Shown here piece by piece: positions 10,661 to 23,439 of a DNA stretch of 64,000 nt. The first letter of the stretch is position 1, and each line of letters begins with the position of its first letter. The notes beneath the pieces are model-generated. The model was not told where the DNA came from. It worked only from the letters and a program-made list of their open reading frames with translations, and did no database searches. Source of the DNA: Neodiprion pinetum (Eukaryota > Arthropoda > Insecta > Hymenoptera > Diprionidae); the NCBI RefSeq assembly GCF_021155775.2, contig NC_060233.1, positions 25,647,456 to 25,711,455 on the forward strand, in the 5' to 3' direction. The position numbers were made by a program, and so were the translations under genes.

Positions 10661-12291
10661 ATGAGACATTCGTTTACAAACGAACACCTTTGTGACCGAC
10701 ACATTTTTGATTTAGCTGAAATTATTTTTTGACGGGTTCTATATCGAAAAAATAGGGATACGTATTCCAGGATTTTTTATTTCACATATTTCGTAAAATA
10801 GAGGGGATCGAAAGTTTGATAATTTGGTATTTTTTGGCTTGGAAGACTCACTTTCAAAAATTCATAACGCCGGTTCAATTTGAGCTGGAAAGTTCGTTTT
10901 TTTTTTTATCCCAAAGCTTATAAAATGAATTTTATTACAACAATTCTTTCATTAACGACTATTCCGAATTTTATACTGTTATAGACAATTAATATGTTTC
11001 GATCGATTTTTAAAGATTGCCTCAACCTCGTAGCGAGTTCTTCGCACAACCATCGTATTCTACGTCAAATATTTTAACCATAACGTATTTTTAATTGATG
11101 GAGAAATTATTATTACTGGAGGAAAAGAATTTATCTAGCGCGGCACGTCACATCGGCGCGCGGGTTCCATTGCACGCCTCATAATCTTGCCTCGTATCGT
11201 TTTCCTCTGTAATATAAATGATTACTCAATATTTTTAATTGAATAATATTATTTATTAGCATATAAGACTTTATAAAAAATGTAACAAAAAAATAATAAA
11301 ATAAAAAATATTATTGTGGCAAATAAAAAATTAATTTACCAAGATTTTAATACATTATTATTAGTTAATGAACACCTCGTTCTGCATCACGTCTCACAAT
11401 GTTTACATTCAAATTTAATATGTATAGTATTTTTCGTTTAAAAATTTGTACAACCGTTTTTTTTTGACACAATTAGAATTGCTTTGCTTCCAATTCTTCA
11501 GGAGAGGTTGGAATCATACAATTTTTCAAGAATAAATATAAATATTGTACGACGTACTGTAGGACGAGGTACTTATTAACTAAAAATAATGTATTAAAAT
11601 CTTAATAAATTGATTTTTTATTTGACACAATAATATTTTGTATTTGATTATTTTTTTGTTACATTTTTTATAAAGTCTTACTTGCTATTGAATATTATTA
11701 TTCAATTGAGAATATACAGTAATCATTTATATTACAGAAGAAAACGATACGAGGCAAGATGATGAGGCGTGCAATGGAACCCGCGCGCCGATGTAACGTG
11801 CCGCGCTGGATAAATTAATTTTTTCCTACAGTAATAATAATTTCTCCACCAAATAAAAATGCGTTATTGATAGATAATTTGACGTAGAATACGATGATCG
11901 TGCTGAGAACTCGCTACGAGGTGAAGGCAATTGCTAAAAATCGATTTAAACATATTAATTATTTATAACAATATAAATTTCGGAATAATCGTAAATGAAA
12001 CAATTGTTGCATTAAAATTCATTGTATTAGCTTTGGGTTGAAAAAACGAACTTTTCAGCTCAAACAGAATCGGCGTTATGAATTTTTGAAAATGAGTTCT
12101 CCATGCTAAAAAATACCAAATTATCAAATTTTCGATCCCCTCTATGTTACGAAATATGTAAAATAGAATAATCCTCGAATACGTATCCCTATTTTTTCGA
12201 TGTAGAACCCGTGAAAAAATTTTAAGCTACATCAAAATTGTGTCGGTCGATTTTTAACTAAATCTGTCCGATTCGTCAAAGAATGTCCCAT
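10661..12291. mobile_element. 1.6-kb foldback element with 700-bp arms
   Basis: The left arm (about 10661-11393) and right arm (about 11556-12291) are inverted copies. They share, for example, the GACATTC ends, ACCGACACA, a GATCGATTTTTA block and GTTCCATTGCACGCCTCAT. The loop is about 160 bp. The arms have drifted by substitutions and small indels, so the element is old. No transposase frame is present. A single arm of the same family is found at 36432-36995. The target duplication is unclear. Confidence 0.8.
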
Positions 12292-14749
12292 ATTCAAGGG
12301 TGTTTCACGGAACAATAAATTGAATTTGCTATATTCACCGTAAAACTATCAAACTAATCAGTTCGGTCGTGATGCAATCGCTACACACATGACGTCATCA
12401 TTTGCATGCAAAATTCGGGTCAATCCTGTTGGTATGGTTACCGACTCAGATTCAGGTCTCTTACCGACCGCGTTTTGTCTAATATTGTGTTGCGCTACTC
12501 CCCGGTGGAGAGTACCACCTTTGAATGGTTCGGAACCGAGGAAACTTACGCAGAGGGCGCTTCGATCGATTACAACTTTTGGATCCAGGTCAGCGGCACC
12601 TTAGATAAACTTGAGACTGCGTTTTCATCCATTGACTCTTTGCCGTAAGTTGTTTGGAACTACTATATCACGTATTATGGAGAGTAGAGGTAACGAGGAC
12701 TGTCTCCATGTATGTAATGTGTCCGTAAAGTAGAGGAAAATTAAGATGGTGTTGCTGCAGCAAAAGTTCCACGGAGCGCCAATCCCGATTAAATCCTGAT
12801 TGCTAAGCGCCAATCAGATTGGTACTCTTATTGCTTACGAGCGCCATTCTGGTGACTTGTTAAAGCACTATTTGCTACTTTTTTCGGGCACGTTTTCAGT
12901 TGTTAACCCATATGAAATACTTTTCTTTACCTCTACCCTCTATATAACGTATAAAATGTGATTGCGCGCCTTTCCGAGTTATTTTATTGACTAAGGATTA
13001 GCATCCATACAGCTGGTCTGCGATAGAGTACCAATGCTGCACTACGATTGGTATTAGGATATTAGTGTAGGATATCAACAAAAACAGATCACTTATTCTT
13101 TTGTATGTTATTCTTTATTTTATATCTTCTTAGTTTACATACTGTGACACAACTGAACTCTGACTGACCGACTGACTAGCTTACTCTTTCCTTCTGTTTT
13201 ATGTATCATCCCTCCATCCAGAACTTTCTTACATCTCTTCTTTCTACATCTTTCTACATATATCTAGACTGTTCCAAGTTCCTATTCGTACTCTACTTTA
13301 CCGACTATTTTATAGTAACACAAAACTTTTGTATTGCCCTTCTCAACAAGTGGGAAGTGAGCTACGGTACCTATAACTGTGCTTACGATTCACTACAATA
13401 TCGCGTCAACATTTTAGCCCAGCACTTTATCAACGTTCCGCGAGAGTACTGCGGTAGCGTTTTGTTCCAATGCTGTGCCGACCGGCGACCTTTTGAGATA
13501 GTACCGGTCAAGTATTTACTACCCACCGGTCTTTTCCTAATTGTAAACTTTCACACGGGTAATAGTATAAACCGATTGTTTCCGCATCGTCTTTGCACGC
13601 TTTTTGTTGAATCCGCATCCTTCCAAAGTGGAACTACAGAAAGTCTTTCAGGAAGATCTCTTTGACTAGAATTGCGTCGGAATATTATTCGGAATTTTAC
13701 CCAAGCCATTACAGTTACCTTATTTTTTTCCTGTTTCAGCGAAGATTCTTCCGGATATACTTTCATTATAAGCGAGAAATCATTCAGGTTATCCCCGCAG
13801 CGTTCAGAATGGTGCGTTGATCATATCTATCCTTTATCGCACCTCTAACTGTCGTCAACGCCAGGCACAAGGGAAGGCAGCCCTGCCAGTCCTTTCGAAA
13901 ATATTGGCGACCCACGTGTTTACGCCAAGATGGACAGTTTTTCTCTGTAACAATCATATTCTGATAAATTCGCAACCATGTCTCTCATGATTTTTGAAAG
14001 TTCGATGGGATCTTTTTGACCTGAAATCGAAGAATGTGAAGAGGCGCAGTCACCGATTCCAGAAAACAGTTTGAGTCTTTCTTGCAACTGTTCTTGCATA
14101 ACAACTTCCACAAGCCATGGAAATTTTTCAGGAACGCTACCGGAAAAGGATCAACGTACTTTTCCCAGCTTGAGTGGGGTAGTTTATCCACTAACCAGTC
14201 TATAGTCTATACATAAGTCCTTGAAAGAAATAGATTTTTTTGCTCACAGCAACTACTAAGCAACAACTTTCAAATTAAATCACGAATATTTCTTACACTG
14301 GTAGTTTATTCTAAACCTCCAAAATTTCGTGTGATTCAATCGACAAAAGCCCATAATTTATTCAGTGCAAATAATAGTGAAGATAATTTGTGCAATATGA
14401 TAATAATGTAATTGTTTTGCTGTTTGCCCAAGAAGTCTATAATCCTTATCCTTATGTTAAAAGACACTATGTATCATCCATTGATGAAATTGCAGCGAGG
14501 AAATTGTTAAAATTGTACATTCAATCCAAGCCCGATTCCTTGTGGTTAAGGATTCACATCCTTTACCACCTCCCACAAGTGGTCGGAGATCTAGCGACGT
14601 GCAACAGCTGTTGCTTTCCTTTTCCTGATGATGATGAGAACTAAATAAAAAGTATGACGAATAATAAGATACAAAGTATAAAAAAAAAGAGAAGTATCGA
14701 CGGAGGAAAGACTGGAACGGCGTTTCTATTTACCGAAAATTGTTTTCGA
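12292..14749. other. Unassigned region with unrecognised open frames
   Basis: Open frames are at 12406-12648 and 13201-13665 on the plus strand (80 and 154 codons) and at 13784-14191 on the minus strand (overlapping frames). The first ends at a good donor (GCC then GTAAGT, 12645). The minus-strand set reads VDKLPHSSWEKYV and continues in a second frame, which could be a decayed retroelement gag-like stretch, but the similarity is too weak to name. The other frames have no domain I know. Confidence 0.25.
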
Positions 14750-14753
14750 GGCT

Positions 14754-14840
14754 GCAGGTGCCTCGGAGGGTTAAGTCATCTCTGCGGGCTGGGATTCAAG
14801 CCCATTTTTGTAATGGTCCATTACCCCTGTAAGCTGTGAT
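14754..14840 (+). repeat. tRNA-like SINE head (candidate)
   Basis: TGCCTCGGAGG (14759-14769) resembles a pol III A box and GGGATTCAAGCCC (14791-14803) resembles a B box, with tRNA-like spacing. No cloverleaf with paired acceptor ends is evident, so it is a tRNA-derived SINE head or a tRNA pseudogene, not a working tRNA. The 3' limit is unknown. Confidence 0.4.
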
Positions 14841-16668
14841 CATCGAAGCGATTATCCCGGGAAGCGTGTGTCGACTTTTCAACCTCAACGTCGCCGTCCA
14901 TTATCAGGGTTTTCCGGGATGATTGCCGCTTCTTCATTTTTCCTGAGACGCCTGCGCTGACTAGAGGCTCAATTTGCTGCGTTCATTTCGGCGTATTGTA
15001 TATTTCCTTGTATGTATCACAATGAATGAATCACTATGTGCAGGCGCAGGCATGCATTTTACTCAGGCACCGATAAATAATCGTGGAAATAATAGTCGTT
15101 GTAGTTTCAAAATCAACCTAATCCAATCTACACCAGAAAAGAGCCCAAAATTATGTTTGCATAATTGAAGCTTGCACATCAGGCTATGAAGAAATTTATA
15201 TCTCTGTCAGACGGGTTTACAGCGAGGATACCAACGTATGTGTCAGCTGTAGTTTAGGATGGATACGCGTAACACATTTTCTCAGATTTTTCTTTCTTTG
15301 CTTTAAATTTCATTCATTCATCAGGATATTTTCGTGATAAGTTTTTGGTAAAGTTTGTGTGAAATTTATTTTATGCCATACACCAAGAAATTGAAAAAAT
15401 ACATTGCGTTTATTTGACGCTACATTTATTTAATCAATTCTTCGTCAGTATTAATTTTCACGTACATGCAAAGCATCTTTCAAAAATTGTATTGCAGTTA
15501 TATTGTGAAAATTTTCTTATTTACTAGAAATAACCACATACTTTAGAATAGTAAATTAAAATTGAAAAGGTGAAGACAGTTTAACTTCACAATCTTTTTA
15601 AATATTGCAAATTTTATATTATAAAAATACGAATTTACGAAACTGCTTCTCCTGCTATAAGACGTATTTATAAACACTCATTGAATTAAAAGCTATACAT
15701 GCGTGAAAGAAAAATTGATTTCAGTGGATTATCACGCACGTTTGTGCACTAAAATAACTATGCGAAATGATTGCGAGATGAACAAATGGAGCTACAAAGA
15801 CGTTATTAAATGAAATTTCTCAGAATTAGTGCTCTTTCACAGAAAACATTGCACTGAGACAAAATTCGCCTGTTTGTCAATAAAAATCTAAAGAATACGC
15901 TTTCATATTAATTTTTTAGCGAAAAGCCGCTTAGAAAACGGATTCACATATTAGGTAAAAGATGCATTTCTGAAAATTGAATATTCTGTGGATGAACATC
16001 AAGTTTATTTCACATGATCTGGGGTTCTTTTACGTTTTATAACTCATTGAGTAACTCTGAAGAAATTTCAAACAAATGCGAAATATTTGAACGTTCAAAC
16101 GAACTTATCTTGAGTGAAGTTCGATCGTAATTATATAAAATATCTTTTCCGAATAGATCACATGATTGTAGCACTTCTGTTGCAAGTTTGTTCACAGTAT
16201 TTAAAGAAATAAAAATAAACTATACTTAGTTATATCAGTTAATAGTTCGTCACTTTAGAACAATTGTTGAATTTTTGAAGCCAGTGAAGTACAACACTCT
16301 GCGCTACCTTATGCCAAAAAAACGTACACTGCCGTCTATGTGGTATATATGTATATGAATATAGCCCAGTAATAAATGATACTAACCAGTAAATTTGGAA
16401 ATTTTTGTGGCTTGAAGAAGTACCCGGTATCTATGGTTACTTAGCCGGAGACTTACTCCTCTAGAATACTTACATTGAAAGAAAAAAGTCGTTGAATGAA
16501 AAAAAAAAAAAAAAAATGTTACGATCTAGTGTATGCGGCGTTTACGGGCGGTGATATTAATCGACATATGTTTGTTGTTTGACATCCTCATTGTATAACT
16601 TTGTTAGTTTTAATTTTTTATGCATCTTAGTAGTCTTTAAAGCGTTTGTAAAAAAATAAACAAAGTAG
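14841..16668. other. Stretch without recognised gene
   Basis: AT-rich and without convincing coding frames. An A-run lies at about 16500-16516. Confidence 0.4.
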
Positions 16669-16880
16669 TGGTTATGCCACGTTTCAGCCGGTAATCGCGG
16701 TAGCATCCTCTTCGTGCCACTAATTACCGACGTGCGATTACCATAACAGCGTCTTACACGCTGTTACCATAAGTTCTTAGATCCGTATCGATCTGCGCAG
16801 TTACCATCACAGCGTAAAGCATTTTTGCATTTATAATTCTTATGATGCACCATATTATTCGTTAGTAAGAAAAACTAATC
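16669..16880. mobile_element. LTR fragment related to 123-1224
   Basis: From TGGTTATGCCACG onward the sequence follows the first 200 bases of the unit at 123, with shared blocks such as CAGCCGGTA, CGTGC, GTTACCATAA, TAGATC and AGTTACCATC. It is in the same orientation and breaks off near 16880. Confidence 0.55.
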
Positions 16881-17401
16881 TCGTAGCTATGCAATGGTAG
16901 CAGCATATATATATATGAGTGGTCCAAAAAAAAAAAAAATTTTTTTTTTTCTCAAGTGCTATTGCCTCAAAACCTTCTTTTAGGTATAAAAAAAATTCCC
17001 TCAAAAGTGCAGCTCGATATCTCAATTCTCCGCTAAGCTCAATGAATTTTTATTTTCCCATTTAAATAACACGTAAAAAATTTTTTTTCGTTTTTATCCG
17101 GTAAAACTACGAAAAATTTTTTTTTTTTTTATTACTCATGAATGATTCTTGTAGGAAATTTAATTTTCTACAAAACAGTCCTAAAGTAATTTTTTCGTAA
17201 TCCTAACGGGTAAAAAGTTATTAAGGTAGACTTTGCCCTTGATTTTCAAAAAATCAATTTTTTTTTATTACAGATTCTTAATCTACATGTAAGTAGAAAT
17301 AAATCTGTCGAAGCGTTTCCCGGATTTCGAACGTTTACGATATTTTAAAGGCGTTTGAAGTTGACACCGTCAGCGCGCTCTGACCGTCTCAGCAGAGGCA
17401 G

Positions 17402-17515
17402 GTGACCAACGCAGCAAAAAAGGCCCGGATTGAGCAGCGGGAGATGTTAGCGGCTCAACATGAGCAGCTAGAAGAAGAGGAGGGATGCCTCTATGGACCA
17501 GGCATTGCCGATTAG
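17402..17515 (+). pseudogene. Possible C-terminal tail of a DNA-transposase gene
   Basis: 37 codons plus TAG read as a charged helical tail: AAKKARIEQREMLAAQHEQL, then EEEE and the ending GCLYGPGIAD. The frame is closed upstream by TGA 17384-17386. The composition is clearly protein-like and GC-richer than its surroundings. It resembles the charged tails of Tigger/Jerky-type transposases, but I cannot confirm the family. Confidence 0.3.
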
Positions 17516-17569
17516 CGGTAATTATAAACACATTTATGTAAACACATTACAAAACTTTAAACGCGTTTT

Positions 17570-17955
17570 TCTCGAAAACACGTTTTTAAAATTGGCTGCC
17601 ATTCTCCTGACCGCTGTAATTAACATATCGACCTGAAATTTGGAGAGCATACTCAGAAAATATGTCTTCACGGAATGACGGATCGTTTTTTCGATAGATA
17701 CATTTTTGCATTTATTATTTATCTTTTTATGCGAAAAATAACGCGAAAATTCGAGTTTTTGCTTTTAATTGCCGCCACTTTCCGAAATTTGTACTAAACG
17801 AAAAACCCATCCGTCATTCCATGACCAGAGGGTCACACATTGATAATATGCTTGGAATTTGGGTTTCAGATCAACAAAGAGGGGGCAGTGATGGCAGCCG
17901 TTTACTTGTTGACTTGTTTTCGCGGAGCTGCAACGGCCGCCATTTTGATTTTTTT
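17570..17955. repeat. Degenerate inverted repeat
   Basis: GGCTGCCAT...GGAATGACGGAT in the left half (about 17593-17690) is mirrored by ATCCGTCATTCC...ATGGCAGCC in the right half (about 17808-17901). The similarity between the shared blocks is patchy, as expected of an old foldback. Confidence 0.4.
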
Positions 17956-19164
17956 TTTTTTTTTAAATTTTTATTACGTTCTGTATATCATGAATAAAAG
18001 CGAGAAAAAAACCGCACTCAAAAAGCTTTACTCGTTTCTTTAAAAAAAAATAAAATGTAAACACCTGAAATATGGCACTCCAAGGGCAAAGTTTCCCTTA
18101 AGCTTCAAATACTTGCTACTTGGTACATTTGAAGGAAGATCGTTTCAAAGCAAATTTTTGAAGATATCGACATTATTTAATACAGACAATTTATTTAATT
18201 TTTATAAATTTGAAATAATTTTCAACTTTTTGGAAATATTTTTGGTGACTGCATGTATTTATTTCAAAATTTATCAAACTCTAGACTGTTCATTATAATT
18301 GAATAATTTTCACGATTTTTTCATGGGAGCTCTATGGGACTTAAAGATTCGAATCAAACGGCATTCCCCTTCTCTGACCTTGTATTTTTAATAAAAAAAT
18401 AGAGTTTCACTCCAAAGAAAAATCCAGTTTAATCAGAACCCTTTTCATGAACTACTATTTTAGAAAAATTTCGCAGAACTTTGAAACCCTGCCAAGTCAA
18501 GAATTTTCCAAGTAGACGGCTCAAATTTTTCGTCTAGGTATACTTTGTCACTACCTACACGAATTATTATTAATTATCGCGTTCCTTTTTATATACGGCC
18601 TCGCAAAACCAACTCATTTCTGAAAAATCGCTGTTTTCAGATAGCTGTAACTTTTTTCTATCAACTCGAAAGCGCTTGAAATTTTCAGGGAAAATACTCC
18701 ATTCTATCCCCAAACAACGCTGAAAATTTCCAGCTAGGAGTCGAAGTTGTTAACGAGCTGTGAATTTTCAAAATGTTCAAGTTTCCCACATAATATTTCA
18801 TATTTCATGGCATTATCAACGACTTCTTGAATTGCGCGTGGAAAATTTACACTTAGGATGTAATATATGGGTCCGATTATACGCACAGCGAGTTCAAAGG
18901 TGGGCAAAAAATTCAGGGCAGGAATCACAATTTAAACCAAAATGTATTTCATTTTTTTTTCGCAGCTGCACGAACACCAACAAAGATATCAGAAACTGGC
19001 AAGATCCTTCTTTGTAGTGGACAGTAAGACGAACAGCCTGAGCTTAAAATCGTTCTCTGAAAACAGTCAAATGATGAAAGATGCGACGTCAAAACCCGGT
19101 TTTCCATTTGTTTAAAATTCAAACGACAAATTCGTCACATTTTTCAATCGACAAGTATCTATAG

Positions 19165-19867
19165 GGTGCGGTCGTCCAGGTCACATTTTTTCTCACCAAA
19201 ATCGCACTACCTGTGACTCTGCTGCGGAACAGAACTCATGTCTAATTTTGACGGGACTAAAAGATCGAAACACGACCATAGTCTCAAGAAAGAAAATTAT
19301 CGAAAGAAGAGAAAATAAAAAACGTACCGGGTTAATTGTTGGTAGATCATTTGCACGCATGGGCGCACAATACTTATTATCAGAGACTGCACGTGGCTCT
19401 CTGAAATTATTTATTAATGTGAGATATATTCAATTATTACAAGATCGCTAAGTCAGGCTGCTGCTGGATGATTTGTAACATTTCAGGACATCGTTGACGG
19501 TATAAAACAGAAGGCCTCTGTACATTAATCACAGTCTCGAACTCCTTCGAAATTGCGTTTAAGTAATTACTATAGCCCTACCGTATCACGCCTAGTCATT
19601 ATAATTTTGCGCTTCTCGTAAATCGAAATGAAACATATGGAAACCCAGTGCAGCCATGATAATTCATCGAATGCTTTGCTTTTAATTAACTTTCACTAGA
19701 ATTTTTTAAACGACTACCCCCAGGAGAAAGGTGCTTATTTGCTGACGAGTATACTTCAGACAATTTCCGATGATGATAAAGCGACCAATGGTAGAAGAAA
19801 AAGAACAACACATGATCGAATACCTTCATATAACAGCAATGAGCAGCAGGCCTGGCCGTCTGGCTAG
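19165..19867 (+). CDS. Weak two-exon gene model, unknown product
   Basis: Exon 19165..19418 (preceded by AG at 19163-19164) and exon 19724..19867 (ends TAG) join in phase 0 across a 305-bp intron, GTGAGA...CTACCCCCAG. The joined frame reads ARGSLKLFIN then EKGAYLLTSILQTI and is Lys/Arg-rich before the junction and near the end. No start codon is identified, so a 5' exon would be needed. The second exon is also open in another frame (MSSRPGRLASKGIDRRF), which weakens the case. No domain is recognised. Confidence 0.22.
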
Positions 19868-20564
19868 CAAAGGAATTGATAGAAGGTTCAATCCATCAAA
19901 GGTAATTGGAAAAAGAAGATAAATACGAAAAAGGAAAGGGATAGAAGAAAGTTCGCGTCAAGAATCTGCTCCGTATTCCTATTCCGCAGCCTTCTCTGAC
20001 GTACGAGAGTATCATGTAGAAGATTGCTCTTTTGTGTAGCATATTATTCCACGTGAAGCAAGAAAGTCGGGTGAATTTCCCATTAAATTTACCGAAATTG
20101 CACCAAAGGAAATATTCAACGATTATACAAGTACAACTTTAACATTTATAGTCGCTGAAGAACAAGTAGACGCTCATCAAAACACATTGTCACAGAGCTT
20201 TTATTTGCGGCAATAATTGATCATCCTCTGAGTATCCTTTTATTTGGCGTAGGACGTTGCAGCCTGATCATAGGCTGGTAACTTTCATGCATCTCAACGC
20301 AACACAGAAATTGAAAGATTCAGTTTTTGCAATTATTTTTTTTTTTTCGTCTATAAACCATGCTTCAAATCGTGGCATAGTCAGTATTTGGGTGGAGTTG
20401 AGGTCGTGAAACCGCCTATTATTTCCTAGATTGATTGGTCTAATAAGGATGGAAAGTATACCGTGATCTTCAAGATTGAGAGAATCCTGCCAGACAACTG
20501 TTACAGGATCCCTAAATCTCTCCTCAAGGACTGTCACGTTCAGTTAAAGCACCGGAAGGGGATA
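19868..20564. other. Stretch without recognised gene
   Basis: No supported feature. The 20268-20537 minus frame has no motif. Confidence 0.35.
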
Positions 20565-22505
20565 AAGTTCCGAAAAGTCCATAACTCTGATTGATTTGAA
20601 ATTTGGCATGTCCACGTACTTTGACGCTCTGATCGCGAATACGAGAGTGAAAATAACCGCAAATTTGATTTTCAAGGTAAAAACTCACAAAATATTTCAT
20701 TATGTAACAAGGGAATAAAGTCGAATTTTATTCCTCTGTTACGTATAGAACTTTATATCCGACTCAACTCTGGCCGTAATATTTATTCGAAAATTGGGAC
20801 TTTTAAATTGACTGAGGCTTAGGCGTTGCGGTGCGTCTTGTGGGCAATTGTTTGGGCTCGCTTCTTTTGTTTTTTTAACTTCAGATGACACGAAAGATAA
20901 ATTACAATTCTGTGGAGAGCCCCCCTAAAAAAATTACCTCAAATTTCCCAATAATTTGTATCTGCGTGAAATATGATCTTCAAACGCGTTTTCATTTTAT
21001 TTTTGAAGTAAAAAAAGTTTACTTTATGGTTAAGTCGGAAATAAATTGATTTTCAAACAGTTATTTCATATTATTTTGATAAGTGTTGATCTTAGAGAAA
21101 AATATTTCCAAGAAAAGTTGCAGCTTATAGAAAGACTTCTCTTTTATGTGCCGTACAGTTTTTACCTAAAACCATTCTGTTAAAAAAAAAAAAAAAAATG
21201 GGTTTCACCAAAGAAAAGTCATTACTTTCCATCAGTTTCGATCTTTTGCACTGACGTGCTTTACCGCGGGAAGGTTGGAGTTTGGTCTTTGAAGTGGGTT
21301 TTTTTTTCTTATTTGTTTGTGGTTTTGTATTTTGTCCTGTTTTAGCTTTTTCCTTTGCAATTCATTTTATTTTTGGCTTTTCTTGCATCGTATTTTACTT
21401 CCAGAATTTTTTATAATTCATTTAATTTCACTCGTTTGTGATTTGTTGTGTTTTATGCGGAAATGTTAAGCCTACATTTTTTTTTGACAAAGAGCGTAAT
21501 TAGCGTCTTTTGGTATCTTGGCAAATTTGAAGACGATAACTGTTGTCCTCTGTGAATTATTTTCAAGATCCTTTCGTACTTTCGACGACCTATCTTACAT
21601 TCGTCGATTTCCACGATTTCACCATTGCCGCATGTTTTATCTTCGTTTTCAAACTATTGGCCAAAGGCAACCTTCAAATTTCTCGACAAAAACAAACGCG
21701 ATCGGTAATCGTTTCTATGGATACTTGTTGACCTTTCGCTTACAACACTACTTTCGCCAATAGTTCAATCGTTAAATTGACAGTAAAGCTGTACGTAATG
21801 GGACATCTTTCGGGTCAAGTATTTTCAGCCGCGGTTGCACAGTGATTGTGCTTGCCTTTTTTTACACATAAATTCACCACATATCAATCGCGATTCGCGT
21901 ATAGTCATGTTTTTTTACGTGTTCCACAATGTCTCGTACTTGGAATTAGTTCCATGTTGCGTAACCACTGGAGGGTTCTATCGCGAAATTCGATCCATTA
22001 TACACTGAGAAAAATTTCATTTAAGATGATTTAAGATGATTTCATTTAAGGGACTCTTTTAAGATGAAAAGGTTTTGACATGATACTATGCCCCCGTCAT
22101 ACGAATGCCGAACTTATTCCAACCTCTCGACTAAAGACCAAAGCCTAACCTTCCCGCGGTAAGGTGCATAAGTATACAGTATCGAAACTATTGGAGTTTT
22201 GGCAAAATGTAGTTATTGGAGCATCATCCCATTTTTCTCGAAACAGAATGGTTTTAGAAAAAAACTGTATGGAATATAAAAGATGAGTCGTTTTGTAAGC
22301 TGCATCTTTTGTGAAAATATTTTTCTCTAAGATCAACACTTACCAAAGTAACATGGAAAAACTGTTTAAAAATCAGTTTTAGTACGTTTTGACCTTGGAA
22401 ATCAAATTCGCGGGTATTTTTACCATCATATTCGTGATTAATGCGTCAAAATACATGGGTCTATCAAATTTCAAATCAATCGGAGGTATGGGCTCTTCGG
22501 AACTA
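20565..22505. mobile_element. Decayed Merlin transposon with long inverted repeats
   Basis: The left arm (about 20565-21291) and right arm (about 22131-22505) are complementary, sharing for example GATTGATTTGAAATTTG, AAGTGTTGATCTTAGAGAAA and TTACCGCGGGAAGGTT. The left arm holds about 340 bp (near 20690-21040) missing from the right. The region between the arms contains a Merlin (IS1016/ISXO2-like) transposase remnant, so the arms are best read as this element's terminal repeats. Both arms have many mutations, so the element is dead. An 8-9 bp target duplication is expected for Merlin but is not visible. Confidence 0.65.
21571..21706 (-). pseudogene. Merlin (ISXO2-like) transposase remnant
   Basis: On the minus strand, TDRVCFCREI (21706-21677) matches the family's conserved FCREV block. 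After a stop and frame change, GNGEIVEIDECKIGRRKYER follows; this corresponds to the GGxGxxVEIDESxxGxRKYxRG core, which carries the first catalytic Asp of the DDE domain. The downstream catalytic part is not recognisable. Stops and frameshifts show it is inactive. Confidence 0.75.
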
Positions 22506-22744
22506 CACCCGAAAAACCTCGACCTTACCCACGTAACAATGAATATTACAGTAAACTTTCTGAAATCTTTCACGAAAGGAAAGAAACATTTCAAAAATAT
22601 TTCAAAAAAAAGGTTGCTGTAAGTTGAAAATGTCCGCGCCAGAAACTTGCAAAAGATTTCTTGATTGTTGTTGTTCTTGAAAAGGTTCTCGTAATCTTTC
22701 TACAAAATGTTTTATTGAAAGTTTCTTAGAAAGTTTTCATTTTA

Positions 22745-23335
22745 TATGGGATAGTCCAAGCCTGGCTAAAAGCATGGCGCATTCAAATCAGCGAAACGAA
22801 ATTAACGTCCGTAACCTTCACCGTGAAAAGGGAAACATGTCACCAGTTTATCTTAGCAGCCATCAACACCCAGAAGAAGACCACGCTAATTAATGACTAG
22901 GCTTACACCTGGATACAAGACTAACCTGTAAGATATACATGTGGAAGAAGAGGAAACAACTTCACTAAAAACTCTACAGATGTACAGTCTCCTCGGTTGA
23001 AAACCTCAACTGTCAATCGATAATAAACCCCTCGTGTCCAAGCCATGTTGAAGCCCGCCTGGACCTGCGGTATACGACTGTGGGACACCCCGAACAATTC
23101 CAACACAGAAATCCTGGAATGCTTTCAGGCGAAGGTCCTGAGTACCATAGTCAATACTCCGAAATACGTTCTCAACCAAGTACTGAGAAAAGACTCACGT
23201 AAGAAATCAAAAATTACAGTGGAAAATGCCTGGTACGAATTGAAAACAGTCGTAAACGGTTAGCAGTACGATTACTAACTCACAAACATGTAAAGCGTAT
23301 CAAACGACAAGATCCTCCAAACTTAACCGAAAGAT
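22745..23335 (+). pseudogene. Jockey-clade LINE reverse-transcriptase C-terminal remnant
   Basis: Pieces in all three frames line up with the end of a Jockey-type ORF2. They are AWLKAWRIQISETK with VTFTVKRETC (22755-22840), LGLHLDTRLTCKIYMWKKRK (22898-22960), a LKPAWTCGIRLWDTPNNSN block (23045-23100), FQAKVLSTIVNTPKYV (23126-23175), and RLLTHKHVKRIKRQDPP followed by LTERY (about 23267-23335). The order and spacing match the thumb/C-terminal part after the RT palm. Frameshifts and stops throughout show a dead, 5'-truncated copy inserted next to the Merlin element. No poly(A) tail is obvious. Confidence 0.85.
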
Positions 23336-23439
23336 ATTTATAATATAGAAACCAAAGAGCTAGAACAAAAAAACATTCATAAACCAGATAAAATACGAAC
23401 ATATGTTGAGTAAACAATAGAAATAATTGCCAACAAGGA

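Noticed and set aside
13784..14191. Retroelement gag-like peptide on the minus strand
   Set aside because: Suggestive phrases only (VDKLPHSSWEKYV); frames broken and no zinc knuckle or protease found.
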